A DNA stretch of 64,000 nucleotides from Ignatzschineria rhizosphaerae (GCF_022655595.1 NZ_CP093379.1:1918501-1982500), one strand, 5' to 3'. Counted from the stretch's first letter, positions 1 through 10,005 are shown. A program made the numbers and translations. The notes: generated from the sequence alone by a model not told the origin.

Positions 1-816
1 CATCGTTAATTCATGCACATCTTTACCTGTCATTAGTGACCGGCGAAGATCCCCTTCGGTAAATACCCCCAAAAGATGGTGCGCATCATCTACCGCAACA
101 GAAACACCTAAAGGCTTTTGCGTCATCGCTAATAATGTATCCGTCAGAGAGCTAGTTTCAGGAATTGCCGCAAGTTCTTCAAAGGGCGCCATAATATCTT
201 GCACCCGCAAAAGTAAACGACGACCTAACTTGCCACCAGGATGGGAGAATGCAAAATCTTCTGAGGTAAACCCGCGCATCTCAAGGAGCGTCACCGCAAC
301 CGCGTCACCCATCGCAAGTGCTGCCGTTGTACTTGCTGTAGGCGCAAGATTTAGTGGACACGCTTCACGCTCGACCTTCACAAGGAGATGAAAATTAGAA
401 GCACGAGCCAGTGTGGAGTTAGCGTTCCCCGTCATAGAAATTAGCGGAATTTGACGACGCGCAATAATGGGAAGAATCGAGATAATTTCATCTGTTTCCC
501 CCGAATTAGAGAGTGCTAAAACCACATCAATCTCTGTCAGCATTCCTAAGTCACCATGACTTGCTTCTGCTGGGTGCACAAAAAATGCCGGCGTTCCGGT
601 ACTTGCTAGTGTTGCGGCAATTTTACTACCCACATGACCTGATTTCCCCATTCCTGTGACCACAACACGTCCACGGCAATCTCTTAGTAACTCACAGATT
701 TTGACAAAATTGGTATCAATCTCTGATTGCAATGCTAATACCGCATCTGCTTCAATTTTTAATACTTCTTTTGCGCTCGCAATATAGCTCTCTGCAGTTC
801 TCTCTTTCATCTTCAT
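1..816 (-). CDS. kdsD: Arabinose-5-phosphate isomerase (partial, C-terminus beyond left edge)
   Basis: Interconverts ribulose 5-phosphate and arabinose 5-phosphate, the first step of Kdo synthesis for lipopolysaccharide. The 272 visible residues read open to the window edge; the family is usually about 320-330 residues, so roughly the second CBS repeat is missing. Residues about 48-180 form the SIS sugar-isomerase domain, with the GMGKSGHVG loop near 55-63, the HPAEASHGDLGM segment near 81-92 and SNSGETDE near 103-110. A CBS domain begins near residue 205. The start is one of two close ATGs (816 or 810). A TATAAT box lies about 30 bases upstream of the start codon. Family assignment is secure; the KdsD/KpsF/GutQ subtype is inferred from full-length SIS plus CBS layout. 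Confidence 0.9.
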   Translation of the reverse strand, partial: MKMKERTAESYIASAKEVLKIEADAVLALQSEIDTNFVKICELLRDCRGRVVVTGMGKSGHVGSKIAATLASTGTPAFFVHPAEASHGDLGMLTEIDVVLALSNSGETDEIISILPIIARRQIPLISMTGNANSTLARASNFHLLVKVEREACPLNLAPTASTTAALAMGDAVAVTLLEMRGFTSEDFAFSHPGGKLGRRLLLRVQDIMAPFEELAAIPETSSLTDTLLAMTQKPLGVSVAVDDAHHLLGVFTEGDLRRSLMTGKDVHELTM

Positions 817-847
817 CTCACAATCGCTAGGTTATAAAAATGTTTCA

Positions 848-874
848 ATTATAGCGCATCAAGTTTTTTATCAA
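848..874 (-). promoter_or_regulatory. Probable sigma70 promoter of kdsD
   Basis: On the minus strand a perfect TATAAT (853-848) is preceded by TTGATA (874-869) at 15 bp, or by TTTTGA at 17 bp. It sits about 32 bases before the kdsD start. The rest of the 817-1066 gap holds no gene that I can support. Confidence 0.5.
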
Positions 875-1066
875 AAATTACTTCTCTAAAACACCACTAA
901 CACATTGATATCTAATAACCTTCATGACTATAATTGCAAAGCAATCAATCTTATAGTAAGCGTTTTAAAAAAATCTTTTACTTAGAAAATAAAGGCGCGA
1001 TTAACTTAGAGCTTCTTGATAACAAGAAAACCATATCACTTATTAAACAATCCCCCCTAAGGCTAT

Positions 1067-1366
1067 ATGAATAATCATAAAATTATCCTCACCGTTACCT
1101 CGCTCTATCTCATAATCATCTATCTTGTTACTTATTTTATTTACCAAGAAAATATCTATTATCCCGGTTGTTCCGGAATGAGCTGCGTGGTTGGCAATAT
1201 GATGACAGGATTTTTAAGCTTTATAGGTTTTCTAATACTTATCGTGCTAAATTTCATCTTTACCAGAAAACTCATCAATAAATATGCGCCGCAATATCTA
1301 AACCAATTAACCACGCTTCATTTAATAAGTTTGGGCACTCTGTTACTACTATTTTATATCGATTAG
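1067..1366 (+). CDS. Small hypothetical membrane protein
   Basis: I do not recognise this 99-residue protein. Three hydrophobic stretches are visible at about residues 6-26, 43-66 and 82-97, so it is probably a three-pass inner-membrane protein. A short loop between the first two contains two cysteines (CSGMSC, near 35-40), which could form a disulfide if periplasmic. There is no strong Shine-Dalgarno sequence; the ATG follows a C6 run and 'aaggct'. It stands alone between divergent kdsD and a dispersed repeat, so context gives no function. It could be a remnant of a larger gene. Confidence 0.5.
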   Translation: MNNHKIILTVTSLYLIIIYLVTYFIYQENIYYPGCSGMSCVVGNMMTGFLSFIGFLILIVLNFIFTRKLINKYAPQYLNQLTTLHLISLGTLLLLFYID

Positions 1367-1372
1367 CTAACG

Positions 1373-1549
1373 TTATAGTAAGATTAAGTAAGATCGGTTT
1401 AAAAGCCACTGAATCAGATTGCCGGCGCATCGGTCATGAGAAACGCAAAAATCATTCTACCCCGCATCGTGCATGCAAGCTTGTTTGATTGACATGCTGT
1501 ACATTTTTACTATTTTAAGTAGCGTTTATTTAACCAAATAGACTATAAA
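1373..1549 (+). repeat. Dispersed TIR element, copy A
   Basis: This is one of six related intergenic elements. It begins TTATAGTA, carries GGTTTAAAAG, then the core GATTGCCGGCGCAT ... CATGAGAA ... CGCATCGTGC, and ends near GACTATAA. It is about 15 bp longer than the 162-bp norm because of extra bases after the left end. It lies between the small membrane protein gene and the IS transposase gene, whose 3' ends face each other. Confidence 0.7.
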
Positions 1550-1575
1550 AATCACTACCTGTTAGAAATCGGCGG

Positions 1576-2415
1576 GTTGTTTACACTTCAGTGTTAAAAT
1601 AATTTTCTAAAACTTCATAAGGCGTTAAACCATTAATACCCTTATGAGGTTTTACTGTGTTGTAATAGTTTAAAAATCGTTTTAGCTTCTTTTTCCGATC
1701 ATCTGAACTGATAAACTCTTCCTGATTATGCCACATTTCCATGAGTGTTCGAATGACTCTTTCTGCTTTTCCATTCGTTTGAGGGCAAGCTGGCTTTGTA
1801 AACTTTTGATTAATCTTATGTGTTAGACACATTTCGACAAAGGCATGTTCTGATGTACCTTTATACTCACGACCATTATCCGAATAGGTGCATTCTACAG
1901 TATAGGGACACTGTTCTAACAGATCCCATCGAAGAAATTCAGCAGCACTAAACTGTGATTTATCAGGATAAATACCGGCATAAAGTTCTCTTGAAAAATC
2001 ATCAATTCCTACAAATAAATACTCTCTAGTGCGATTTTTAAGATCCCCTTTTAAAAGAGGGAGCCGTTTAGTATCCACATGGACCATCTCGCCAGGATAG
2101 TTTTTGTTATAACGTTTAGCCCTCTTTTTAAGTTTCTCTTCAATAGATTTTTCAATCTTTGCAAGACGTTTAATGCCATACTTAATTGTTCTATAACGTT
2201 CATTTTTACTAGCTAATGGCACAAACAAGTTCAATCTACCTTGTTTTAGTACTTTATAGATCGTAGGTCTGCTTACCATAAAACGCTCAGCTAGATAGGT
2301 TACGGTAAATTTTTCTTGATGATGTAATCGCCAAATCTCTTCTCGATGAAACGGCGTTAATTTTGTTTTTCGATGGATATTCATAACAGTATTTTCTCCT
2401 AATACTGTAAACAAC
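1576..2415 (-). mobile_element. IS481-like insertion sequence
   Basis: One transposase gene is bounded by short inverted ends: GTTGTTTACA at 1576-1585 and its complement TGTAAACAAC at 2406-2415. The total is about 840 bp. The left end overlaps the transposase stop codon, a compact arrangement. I could not find a convincing target-site duplication next to either end. It lies about 27 bp from the end of repeat copy A, so it probably inserted beside, not inside, that element. Confidence 0.65.
1581..2384 (-). CDS. IS481-family DDE transposase
   Basis: Catalyses cut/strand-transfer of the surrounding insertion sequence. An N-terminal helix-turn-helix region (about residues 8-50, with LAERFMVSRPTIYKVL) is followed by an rve-type integrase core. 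The acidic triad is visible as D in VHVDTKRL, D in YSDNGREY and E in GKAERVIRTL. The C-terminal YYNTVKPHKGINGLTPYE motif is typical of IS481/IS3-like integrase cores. I chose the ATG at 2384 (267 residues) because AGGAG lies 11 bases upstream; an upstream TTG at 2414 lies within the inverted end. The frame is intact, so the element may be active. Confidence 0.85.
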   Translation of the reverse strand: MNIHRKTKLTPFHREEIWRLHHQEKFTVTYLAERFMVSRPTIYKVLKQGRLNLFVPLASKNERYRTIKYGIKRLAKIEKSIEEKLKKRAKRYNKNYPGEMVHVDTKRLPLLKGDLKNRTREYLFVGIDDFSRELYAGIYPDKSQFSAAEFLRWDLLEQCPYTVECTYSDNGREYKGTSEHAFVEMCLTHKINQKFTKPACPQTNGKAERVIRTLMEMWHNQEEFISSDDRKKKLKRFLNYYNTVKPHKGINGLTPYEVLENYFNTEV

Positions 2416-2596
2416 GCGATAAAATCCTACAACTACCAAATAAAATCTTATCCAATAGATGTTCTATTTGACAAGGCAATAAGATTAAAGGTGTTGTAAG
2501 CAAAACATCCTTTATCATTAGCGAAGCAAAGGTGAAAATCATTCCCAAATGAGATTTTATCCAGTAGAATATTGATAGTTAATTTATAATTACAAC

Positions 2597-2615
2597 ATTA
2601 ATATTAAATATTAAT
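2597..2615. promoter_or_regulatory. 19-bp palindrome upstream of the ACR3-like gene
   Basis: ATTAATATT and AATATTAAT flank a single central A. The palindrome sits 28 bases before the start codon in a very AT-rich leader. Its position fits an operator for a dimeric repressor (ArsR-type is one possibility), but no regulator gene is adjacent, and AT-rich palindromes arise easily by chance. Confidence 0.3.
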
Positions 2616-2643
2616 ATAAAAAATATAAAAGGATTTTAATTTT

Positions 2644-3588
2644 ATGTTAAAAGCGCTTGAGGAGAGACAGACACAGCTATATGCCGGCATTATTTTAATG
2701 GCTGTAATCATCGGGCAGAACTTCAAAGACTCATTAACATTTTTGCCACAACTTATCCCTCTCTCTTTGGGCTTTTTAATGTTTAGCATGTTTGCCCAAA
2801 TTCCTTTCTTAAGTTTAAAGCGCGCCTTTTCTCACCCTCAATTTTTCGTGGCTCTTTTTATGAGTAACTATGTTGTCGTGCCGCTAATTGTCTGGATGTT
2901 ACTCCATAGCTTTTCTCCCGATACCACCTTAAAAATTGGGATTATCCTTGTGCTTCTTACCCCTTGTATTGATTATGTGGTGGTTTTTACCAAGCTTGGT
3001 AAAGGGGATGCAGCGCTCATGCTCAGCGTGACACCTTTTCTCTTTTTTACCCAAATTATTTTATTACCGCTCTATTTTTGGTTTTTTATCGGTAGTGAAA
3101 CTCTAGAAATCATTAATATTAAATCCTTATTATCAACATTTCTCTATATGATAGTTATCCCTTTCTCTCTTGCCATGTTATTGCAATTAGGAGCCACTAA
3201 AACCACTTCTTTCCAGCACCTTTTAAAACTATCAGCATGGTTTCCTGTTCCCTTAATGGCGCTTGTGCTCTTTCTTATTATCGCTACACAAATTCCGCTA
3301 ATCACAGCAAATCTCGAACAGATCTCAGCCATCATTCCCCTTTATATTCTCTTTATGGTCATTGCCTTTATGTCCGCCCTTTTAATCGGGAAGCTTATGA
3401 GCTTTCCTCGGGAAGAGATCCGCACCCTCATCTATAGTACTGGCACTAGAAACTCCCTTGCCGTTCTTCCTTTTGCCTTTGCCCTATCCCCTGACATTGC
3501 CGGCATTGTTGCCGCTGTGATTGTCACACAAACATTGGTAGAGCTTGTGGGTGAGTTAATTTATACTAAAATGACGCCCTATATCTAA
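2644..3588 (+). CDS. Arsenite efflux permease, ACR3/BASS-type
   Basis: Probable secondary transporter of the bile acid:sodium symporter superfamily, in the branch annotated as arsenic resistance protein. It has 314 residues with about ten hydrophobic segments and almost no soluble part. Two family landmarks are visible: LTPCIDYVVVFTKLGKGDA in the middle, containing the conserved cysteine of ACR3 exporters, and TRNSLAVLPFAFAL near residue 275. AAGGA lies about 10 bases before the ATG. No arsR, arsC or other ars gene is nearby, so it is a lone exporter. A different anion substrate cannot be excluded. Confidence 0.75.
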   Translation: MLKALEERQTQLYAGIILMAVIIGQNFKDSLTFLPQLIPLSLGFLMFSMFAQIPFLSLKRAFSHPQFFVALFMSNYVVVPLIVWMLLHSFSPDTTLKIGIILVLLTPCIDYVVVFTKLGKGDAALMLSVTPFLFFTQIILLPLYFWFFIGSETLEIINIKSLLSTFLYMIVIPFSLAMLLQLGATKTTSFQHLLKLSAWFPVPLMALVLFLIIATQIPLITANLEQISAIIPLYILFMVIAFMSALLIGKLMSFPREEIRTLIYSTGTRNSLAVLPFAFALSPDIAGIVAAVIVTQTLVELVGELIYTKMTPYI

Positions 3589-3643
3589 ACTAAAATTGAA
3601 ACATATCTTAGATGGTAAAAAAGGCTCATTAATTCTCTTTTTG

Positions 3644-3736
3644 ACAATTACGTCCCCTATCCCCCCCTTTTTTAAATACCAACCCTAAAACAATTACGTC
3701 CCCTATCCCCCCCCTTTTTTAAATACCAACCCTAAA
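3644..3736. repeat. Tandem duplication of a 46/47-bp unit with poly-C tracts
   Basis: Two near-identical units, 3644-3689 and 3690-3736, start ACAATTACGTCCCCTAT and end ACCAACCCTAAA. They differ by one C: the run is C7 in the first and C8 in the second. A third partial unit (ACAATTA) follows at 3737 and runs into the ATG of the next gene at 3743. The duplication therefore forms the whole immediate leader of that gene. Confidence 0.95.
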
Positions 3737-3742
3737 ACAATT

Positions 3743-3979
3743 ATGACACTGCAAACCTTTGATATTATTTTATATAGCACCCTTGATTGCCAGCTTTGCG
3801 AAGCTGTTGAAGAGCGCTTACAAGCTGAAAATATTACTTATCAATATATCGATATTATCCACGATGATGCGCTTGTTGATGAATATGGTTGGTTTATTCC
3901 TGTCATCAAATGGCAAACTGAGATCTTTAAAAGCCCCCTAGATCTAGATGATATTATTGCAAAAATCCGTAATAAATAG
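3743..3979 (+). CDS. Glutaredoxin-like protein (DUF836 family)
   Basis: Small thioredoxin-fold protein of 78 residues. The N-terminal strand ends in a CxxC redox motif (DCQLCEA, about residues 16-22), and IPVI near residue 52 provides the expected cis-proline. Size and layout match the DUF836/glutaredoxin-like family. Its physiological partner is unknown. No Shine-Dalgarno sequence precedes the ATG, because the leader is the tandem repeat that ends in AACCCTAAAACAATT. Translation may therefore be weak or leaderless-like. An overlapping ORF in another frame is a shadow. Confidence 0.75.
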   Translation: MTLQTFDIILYSTLDCQLCEAVEERLQAENITYQYIDIIHDDALVDEYGWFIPVIKWQTEIFKSPLDLDDIIAKIRNK

Positions 3980-4123
3980 TCTCTTGCAATAAAAATAACA
4001 TAATTGCAATATTTATCTTTGCGAGAAAATACATTTATGCAATAATAACCTTATTAAACGTTTTAGCACCTATCAAAATAGATAGAATAACCTGCACAAT
4101 CTGCGCGAATATGAGGTTCTCCG

Positions 4124-5794
4124 ATGTTAATTGATCTCTACGTAAAAAACTTTGCCATTATTAATGAGATGCAACTTGATTTTTCCCCTAACCTAACAGT
4201 TATTAGTGGAGAAACAGGCGCGGGAAAATCATTAACTGTCGATGCGCTCTCTATCGTTCTTGGCGGCAAAGCTGATGGGGCAATGGTCTATCAAGGGGAG
4301 AGTCAAGGAGAAGTTATTGCAACTTTTGATATCTCAAACATCCCTAGAGCTAAAACATGGTTAACGGAAAACTCTATCGGCTTTGATGATGATCTTTGCA
4401 TTGTCCGCCGTGTTATTGCGGCATCAGGGCGAACCCGGGGGTTTATTAATGGCCGTGCAATGCCACTTCATGCACTTAAAAGCATTGGTGAAAAGCTAGT
4501 CGATATTCATGGTCAACACGCGCATCAATCACTAACCAGAGCTAATGCACAGCGCCATTTAGTAGACCAATATGCAAGATGCACCGATGAAGTGACCGAA
4601 CTTGCAACTTTTACCCGCGAAATGCAGGAGCTAGAGACAAAGCTCAATGAGCTTAAAAACCGTGATGAAAGCACTCAAGATCGGATCAACTTCTTAAAAT
4701 TCCAGCTCGCGGAATTTACCAGCGTTAAACCCCAAGAAGGTGAATGGGAAGAGGTCAACGCGCGTTTTGATCATCTTAATAATTTCGAACTTCGTATCGC
4801 CGCAGTTGAAGAGGCAATTAGCTATCTGAGTAATGATGAATATGGCATTACAAGGCAACTAGCCCAATTAGAGCAATCTTTAGAGACCATTAAAAACTTT
4901 GATCCAAGCGTGAAAGAGATTAGTGAGATGATCTCTAACGCTCTTATTCTCTGCTCTGAGTCTGAAAATGAGCTCAATAGTAAAATGGATCATGAAGGTT
5001 TTGATATCGAAGAGATGCGAAGTGTTGAATCACGAATGCAAGAACTCAATAGCTTAGCGAGAAAACATCGTATTGATCCTGAAAATCTCTTACTCAAACA
5101 ACATGAGTTAGAAGCGGAACTTAAATCTCAAGATGTCTCTGAAGAGGAGATCGAAGAACTTGAAGAAAAAATTAGCCAAATGAAACAAACTTGGCAAAGC
5201 ATGGCCGATGAGATCACCCAAAAACGCCTTGAAGCGATTCAAGAGCTTAATGTAAAGATTACAGCATCAATGCAGGATCTAGCAATGGATGGCGGGCAAT
5301 TTGCCATCAATCCACTTCCCAATATCCCTTATCACCCTTATGGCAATGAAGCAGTTGAATTTACAGTTTCTGCAAACCCAGGACAACCTTTACAACCTTT
5401 AGGCAAAGTCGCTTCTGGCGGAGAGCTTGCCCGTATTAGCTTAGCTATATCTGTCATTTTAAGTATGCGCTCTTCCCTACCAACACTTATCTTTGATGAG
5501 GTTGATACCGGTGTCGGTGGCGCTGTTGCCGAGATGATTGGTCGCCATTTACAAAATTTAAGTATTGGGCGCCAAGTCTTTTGCGTCACGCATTTACCAC
5601 AAGTGGCAAGCTTTGGTCACCATCACTTTGTCGTTGCTAAAACTAAAGGGGAAACCTCAACAACAACGACAATCCATCAGCTTAATGATAAAGGCCGTAT
5701 CGATGAAATAGCTCGCATGCTTGGCGGCGTTAAGCTCACCGAAGCAACTTTTGATCACGCTAAAGAGATGATCAAAAGCAATTGCGCAAAATAA
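4124..5794 (+). CDS. recN: DNA repair protein RecN
   Basis: SMC-like ATPase acting early in recombinational repair of double-strand breaks. At 556 residues it has the family's normal length (E. coli 553). Walker A GETGAGKS is at about 29-36. A long charged coiled-coil region fills about 160-370. The ABC signature ASGGELARIS is near 427, and Walker B LIFDEVDTGVGG is near 454. The upstream 144 bp contain no CTGT-N8-ACAG LexA box that I can see, so SOS control as in E. coli is not evident. The gene is followed by repeat copy B and convergent holC. Confidence 0.95.
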   Translation: MLIDLYVKNFAIINEMQLDFSPNLTVISGETGAGKSLTVDALSIVLGGKADGAMVYQGESQGEVIATFDISNIPRAKTWLTENSIGFDDDLCIVRRVIAASGRTRGFINGRAMPLHALKSIGEKLVDIHGQHAHQSLTRANAQRHLVDQYARCTDEVTELATFTREMQELETKLNELKNRDESTQDRINFLKFQLAEFTSVKPQEGEWEEVNARFDHLNNFELRIAAVEEAISYLSNDEYGITRQLAQLEQSLETIKNFDPSVKEISEMISNALILCSESENELNSKMDHEGFDIEEMRSVESRMQELNSLARKHRIDPENLLLKQHELEAELKSQDVSEEEIEELEEKISQMKQTWQSMADEITQKRLEAIQELNVKITASMQDLAMDGGQFAINPLPNIPYHPYGNEAVEFTVSANPGQPLQPLGKVASGGELARISLAISVILSMRSSLPTLIFDEVDTGVGGAVAEMIGRHLQNLSIGRQVFCVTHLPQVASFGHHHFVVAKTKGETSTTTTIHQLNDKGRIDEIARMLGGVKLTEATFDHAKEMIKSNCAK

Positions 5795-5850
5795 AGACAA
5801 ATAAAGGCCTATGCCGATACCCGAGCGCTTCTATTATCATGTCTACATTT

Positions 5851-6012
5851 ATATAATGAAATCGGTTTAAAAGTGACTGAATTAGATTGCCGGCGCATAG
5901 ATAATGAGAAGCGCAAGGATAGTTTTATCCGGCATCATGCAAGCTGATTTGATTTACACTTTGTATTGATTTTATTTTTAATAACGGTGCTTCTTAAACT
6001 AAATTGATGTAA
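5851..6012 (+). repeat. Dispersed TIR element, copy B
   Basis: About 162 bp in the same orientation as copies A and C. The left end is ATAATGAAATCGGTTTAAAA and the right end is TTCTTAAACTAAATTGATGTAA. The inner TGCCGG and CCGGCA half-sites are both intact. It fills most of the gap between the convergent genes recN and holC. Confidence 0.8.
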
Positions 6013-6048
6013 TAAAGAGGTACAAAAAAGAGGCTTTATCGCCCTTAA

Positions 6049-6486
6049 TTACAGCTTATGCGTCTGAATTTTAAAACCTAGATCCCGATAAAGGCGGTAA
6101 CGATTACGGCTCTCTTCTAATACTTGTGGATCTTGAGTTATCACTTCAAAAATTCGAGAAAATCGCCCCTCTTTTGCGGCTTCTGGCACAATTGGATGAA
6201 TATTCATTAATAGTGATCGCTTTTCTAAATTCCACATCTTATCTGCAAGATAGATAAAGTCATATTCATTGATATCTTCTTCTGTTTCAATAAGTGCATG
6301 TGGCAAAAAATCCACTGTGGGAACTTCCCATAATTTACGATCAATCGCGCGAAGCATCTCGATATTATCACTATAAAGTAGCGCAGGCTCATTTGCCTCA
6401 TAGGCTTTTTCCATCAATTTAAGCAAAAGCTTTTCACGAGCAGCTTCGTTACTTGTGGGTAATACATAAAAACTTACTTCAACCAT
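6049..6486 (-). CDS. holC: DNA polymerase III chi subunit
   Basis: Clamp-loader accessory subunit that, with psi, links the replicase to single-strand binding protein. At 145 residues it is close to the E. coli length (147). The sequence begins with the typical strand VEVSFYVLP, followed by a helix rich in Ala/Glu/Lys, the LLYSDNIEMLRAIDRKLW segment and FLPHAL. The usual neighbours pepA and valS are absent here. The gene is convergent with recN and divergent from tgt. Confidence 0.85.
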   Translation of the reverse strand: MVEVSFYVLPTSNEAAREKLLLKLMEKAYEANEPALLYSDNIEMLRAIDRKLWEVPTVDFLPHALIETEEDINEYDFIYLADKMWNLEKRSLLMNIHPIVPEAAKEGRFSRIFEVITQDPQVLEESRNRYRLYRDLGFKIQTHKL

Positions 6487-6568
6487 ATCTTTTCTTCTTT
6501 ATCCCTAGTGACAAAACAACTTATCGCTTTCAAACACAACATAAGCCTAAAGTGATAAGACTTTGTAA

Positions 6569-7771
<1,203 letters not shown>

Positions 7772-7794
7772 TCTTATAAAGGATAGATGAATCG

Positions 7795-8904
7795 ATGAAG
7801 CTCATTAATCGCTATATACGCCGCGAAATTATTTCAACTTTTGCAGCGGTCTTATTGGTACTTATTGCCATTTTGCTGGTGCAACGTTTGGCATTTTACC
7901 TAAACCAAGTGATTAATGGCTCTCTTTCTCAATCTGCCGTCTTTTCCCTATTAGGGTTACAAATTGTTCGTTTTGTTACCGAACTTTTACCACTGAGCTT
8001 TCTACTTGCTTCCATACTGGCATTTGGTAGGCTCTATAAAGATAGCGAAATGACGGCGCTATATGCTTTAAGCATGCCGGTAAAAAGACTCTATCGCATT
8101 TTATTGCAGATCGGAATCCCTTTAAGTCTATTTCTTTTAATTCTTAACTTTTGGATAGTGCCTGAAATAGCCCAGATTCAAGATGTTGTCTTAAAAAAAG
8201 CACGTGAAGATGCGCAATTAACAATCTTAAAACCGGGTGTCTTTCAGAAATTTGCAAATGGTAAGCATACAATCTACGTTCAATCTATCGATACTGAAAA
8301 TGGGGCTTTAAGAAATATTTTCATAAAATCTAATACCGATAAAAAAGATGATTTTGCACTTTTAACGGCTGAAAAAAGCGAAGAAACCAAGAAAAATAAC
8401 GAATATGTTGTGACGCTAGCGCAAAGAGGAACTCAAGAGATTGATGAAAATAATGTTCGCTTCATCATTCTAGAGCAAGGATCTAGAACCTCCTATTTAG
8501 AAGAATATGCCGAAGTTACCTACTTTGATACACTTCGTCTTCGAATTGATGTCGACAACTCTAACTCATGGCCTAGCGCCATCTCTTGGAGCTTAGGAAC
8601 GCTTCTTCAAATAGATAATCCTTATGTTACAAGAGAGCTTCAAAGAAGACTCTCAGGGCCGATCTCGATCTTTTTATTAATTTTAATTATTCCAGCGCTC
8701 TCACACTCAAAACCTCGACAAGGTCGATTTAATAAGCTAATTCTTGGCGTGATCTTCTATGTCTTTTATTTTAACTTTATTGGAATGGGACTGGCTTGGA
8801 TTACTAGTGGGAAAATCCCTGCAAGCATTGGTATCTGGTGGGTTCATATCGTGATGTTTATCTTTGCGTTTTATATTTATCGACGCTACAACAGATCCCT
8901 ATAA
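7795..8904 (+). CDS. lptF: LPS export ABC permease LptF
   Basis: Inner-membrane half of the LptB2FG transporter that extracts lipopolysaccharide from the inner membrane. 369 residues with the YjgP/YjgQ layout: paired transmembrane helices at about 15-40 and 50-80, another near 100-120, a periplasmic beta-jellyroll domain at about 130-255, and three C-terminal helices from about 285. AAAGGA stands upstream of the ATG. It is followed after 24 bp by lptG, forming the usual pair. Confidence 0.93.
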   Translation: MKLINRYIRREIISTFAAVLLVLIAILLVQRLAFYLNQVINGSLSQSAVFSLLGLQIVRFVTELLPLSFLLASILAFGRLYKDSEMTALYALSMPVKRLYRILLQIGIPLSLFLLILNFWIVPEIAQIQDVVLKKAREDAQLTILKPGVFQKFANGKHTIYVQSIDTENGALRNIFIKSNTDKKDDFALLTAEKSEETKKNNEYVVTLAQRGTQEIDENNVRFIILEQGSRTSYLEEYAEVTYFDTLRLRIDVDNSNSWPSAISWSLGTLLQIDNPYVTRELQRRLSGPISIFLLILIIPALSHSKPRQGRFNKLILGVIFYVFYFNFIGMGLAWITSGKIPASIGIWWVHIVMFIFAFYIYRRYNRSL

Positions 8905-8928
8905 CGATAAACTTCTAAAGAGGATTTT

Positions 8929-9966
8929 ATGCTAAAAATCGATCAATACACTTTTAAAACTTCGCTACTCTTTACGTTGTTTTGTCTTTTAATGCTCGTC
9001 ATTATTGAAACTTTTTTTACCTTTCTTAACGAACTTCAAGATCTTGGTGATGAAGGATATCAATTAACGCAGATGGTCCTTTATCTGCTTTATGATATGC
9101 CTTCACGAATTTATCGCATCTTCCCTATGGCACTACTATTAGGAACCCTTCTTGGGCTAGGACAGCTTGCGAGCCACAATGAGCTTACTGCCATTAGAAC
9201 TGCGGGTTTTAATAAAATCAGAACCTTAAGAGGGGCAATATACACCACGATTATCTTAAGTATTGTTATTGTATTTGTCGGCGAACTAATTGTCCCTAAA
9301 AGCCATGATCAGGCAATGATTGTCAGTAATAAAAGTAGCTCTGGCAAAGGTTTTTGGGCCATTGATGGCGACTATATAGTGGAGGTAAAATCGATTGAAA
9401 ATCTCACCCTAACAGATATTACGGTTTATGGTCCGAAAGATGGTGTCTTACAAAAATTAATACGAGCGCCTTATATGGAGCTTATAGACAATCAATGGGT
9501 GATGCCAATCCTTACAGAAACCACGTTCACAGAGCATCATATCCAAAGTAAATCTTTACAAAATATCTCTATTCAAACCCATATTGATGAAGCCGCATTA
9601 ACGGCTCTTATCAACGACCCTGAGTATCTCTCAAGCCGAAGCCTCTGGCGCTTTATTGGCTATCTTGAAGATAATAATTTAGATAGTAGCGAATATCGAC
9701 TCGCCTTTTGGGCAAAAATCTTCAATCCTCTTACCAATATCTCCATGATCTTAATTGCCGCACCACTTGTATTTGCTCAGCAGCGAAGACAAGGAATTGG
9801 TGAGCGGATTTTAGTAGGGGTCATATTAGGATTAATTATTTATCTTACAACCCAAATGTTAGGGCACTTTATTCTTTTATCAGGATTCCCGCCACTATTA
9901 GGGGCGCTTTTACCTACGGCTTTAGCCATTGGTATTGCCTATTTACTCTTTAAGCTACTCCCCTAG
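8929..9966 (+). CDS. lptG: LPS export ABC permease LptG
   Basis: Partner of LptF in LPS extraction. 345 residues with the same permease-jellyroll-permease architecture. Conserved pieces include LYLLYDMPSRIYRIFPMALLLGTLLG near 47-75 (typical of LptG, read here in two parts) and QQRRQGIGERI near 285-295. AGAGGA precedes the ATG. A strong intrinsic terminator follows at 10006. Confidence 0.93.
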   Translation: MLKIDQYTFKTSLLFTLFCLLMLVIIETFFTFLNELQDLGDEGYQLTQMVLYLLYDMPSRIYRIFPMALLLGTLLGLGQLASHNELTAIRTAGFNKIRTLRGAIYTTIILSIVIVFVGELIVPKSHDQAMIVSNKSSSGKGFWAIDGDYIVEVKSIENLTLTDITVYGPKDGVLQKLIRAPYMELIDNQWVMPILTETTFTEHHIQSKSLQNISIQTHIDEAALTALINDPEYLSSRSLWRFIGYLEDNNLDSSEYRLAFWAKIFNPLTNISMILIAAPLVFAQQRRQGIGERILVGVILGLIIYLTTQMLGHFILLSGFPPLLGALLPTALAIGIAYLLFKLLP

Positions 9967-10005
9967 CACGACCCTTTCGCAATCCTTTACAATATTGCCA
10001 CACTG

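Noticed and set aside
3644-3736. Possible CRISPR array
   Set aside because: The two units are directly adjacent with no spacers, and no cas gene is present. It is a simple tandem duplication.
3980-4123. LexA box upstream of recN
   Set aside because: No CTGT-N8-ACAG or close variant is visible. SOS control cannot be claimed from this sequence.
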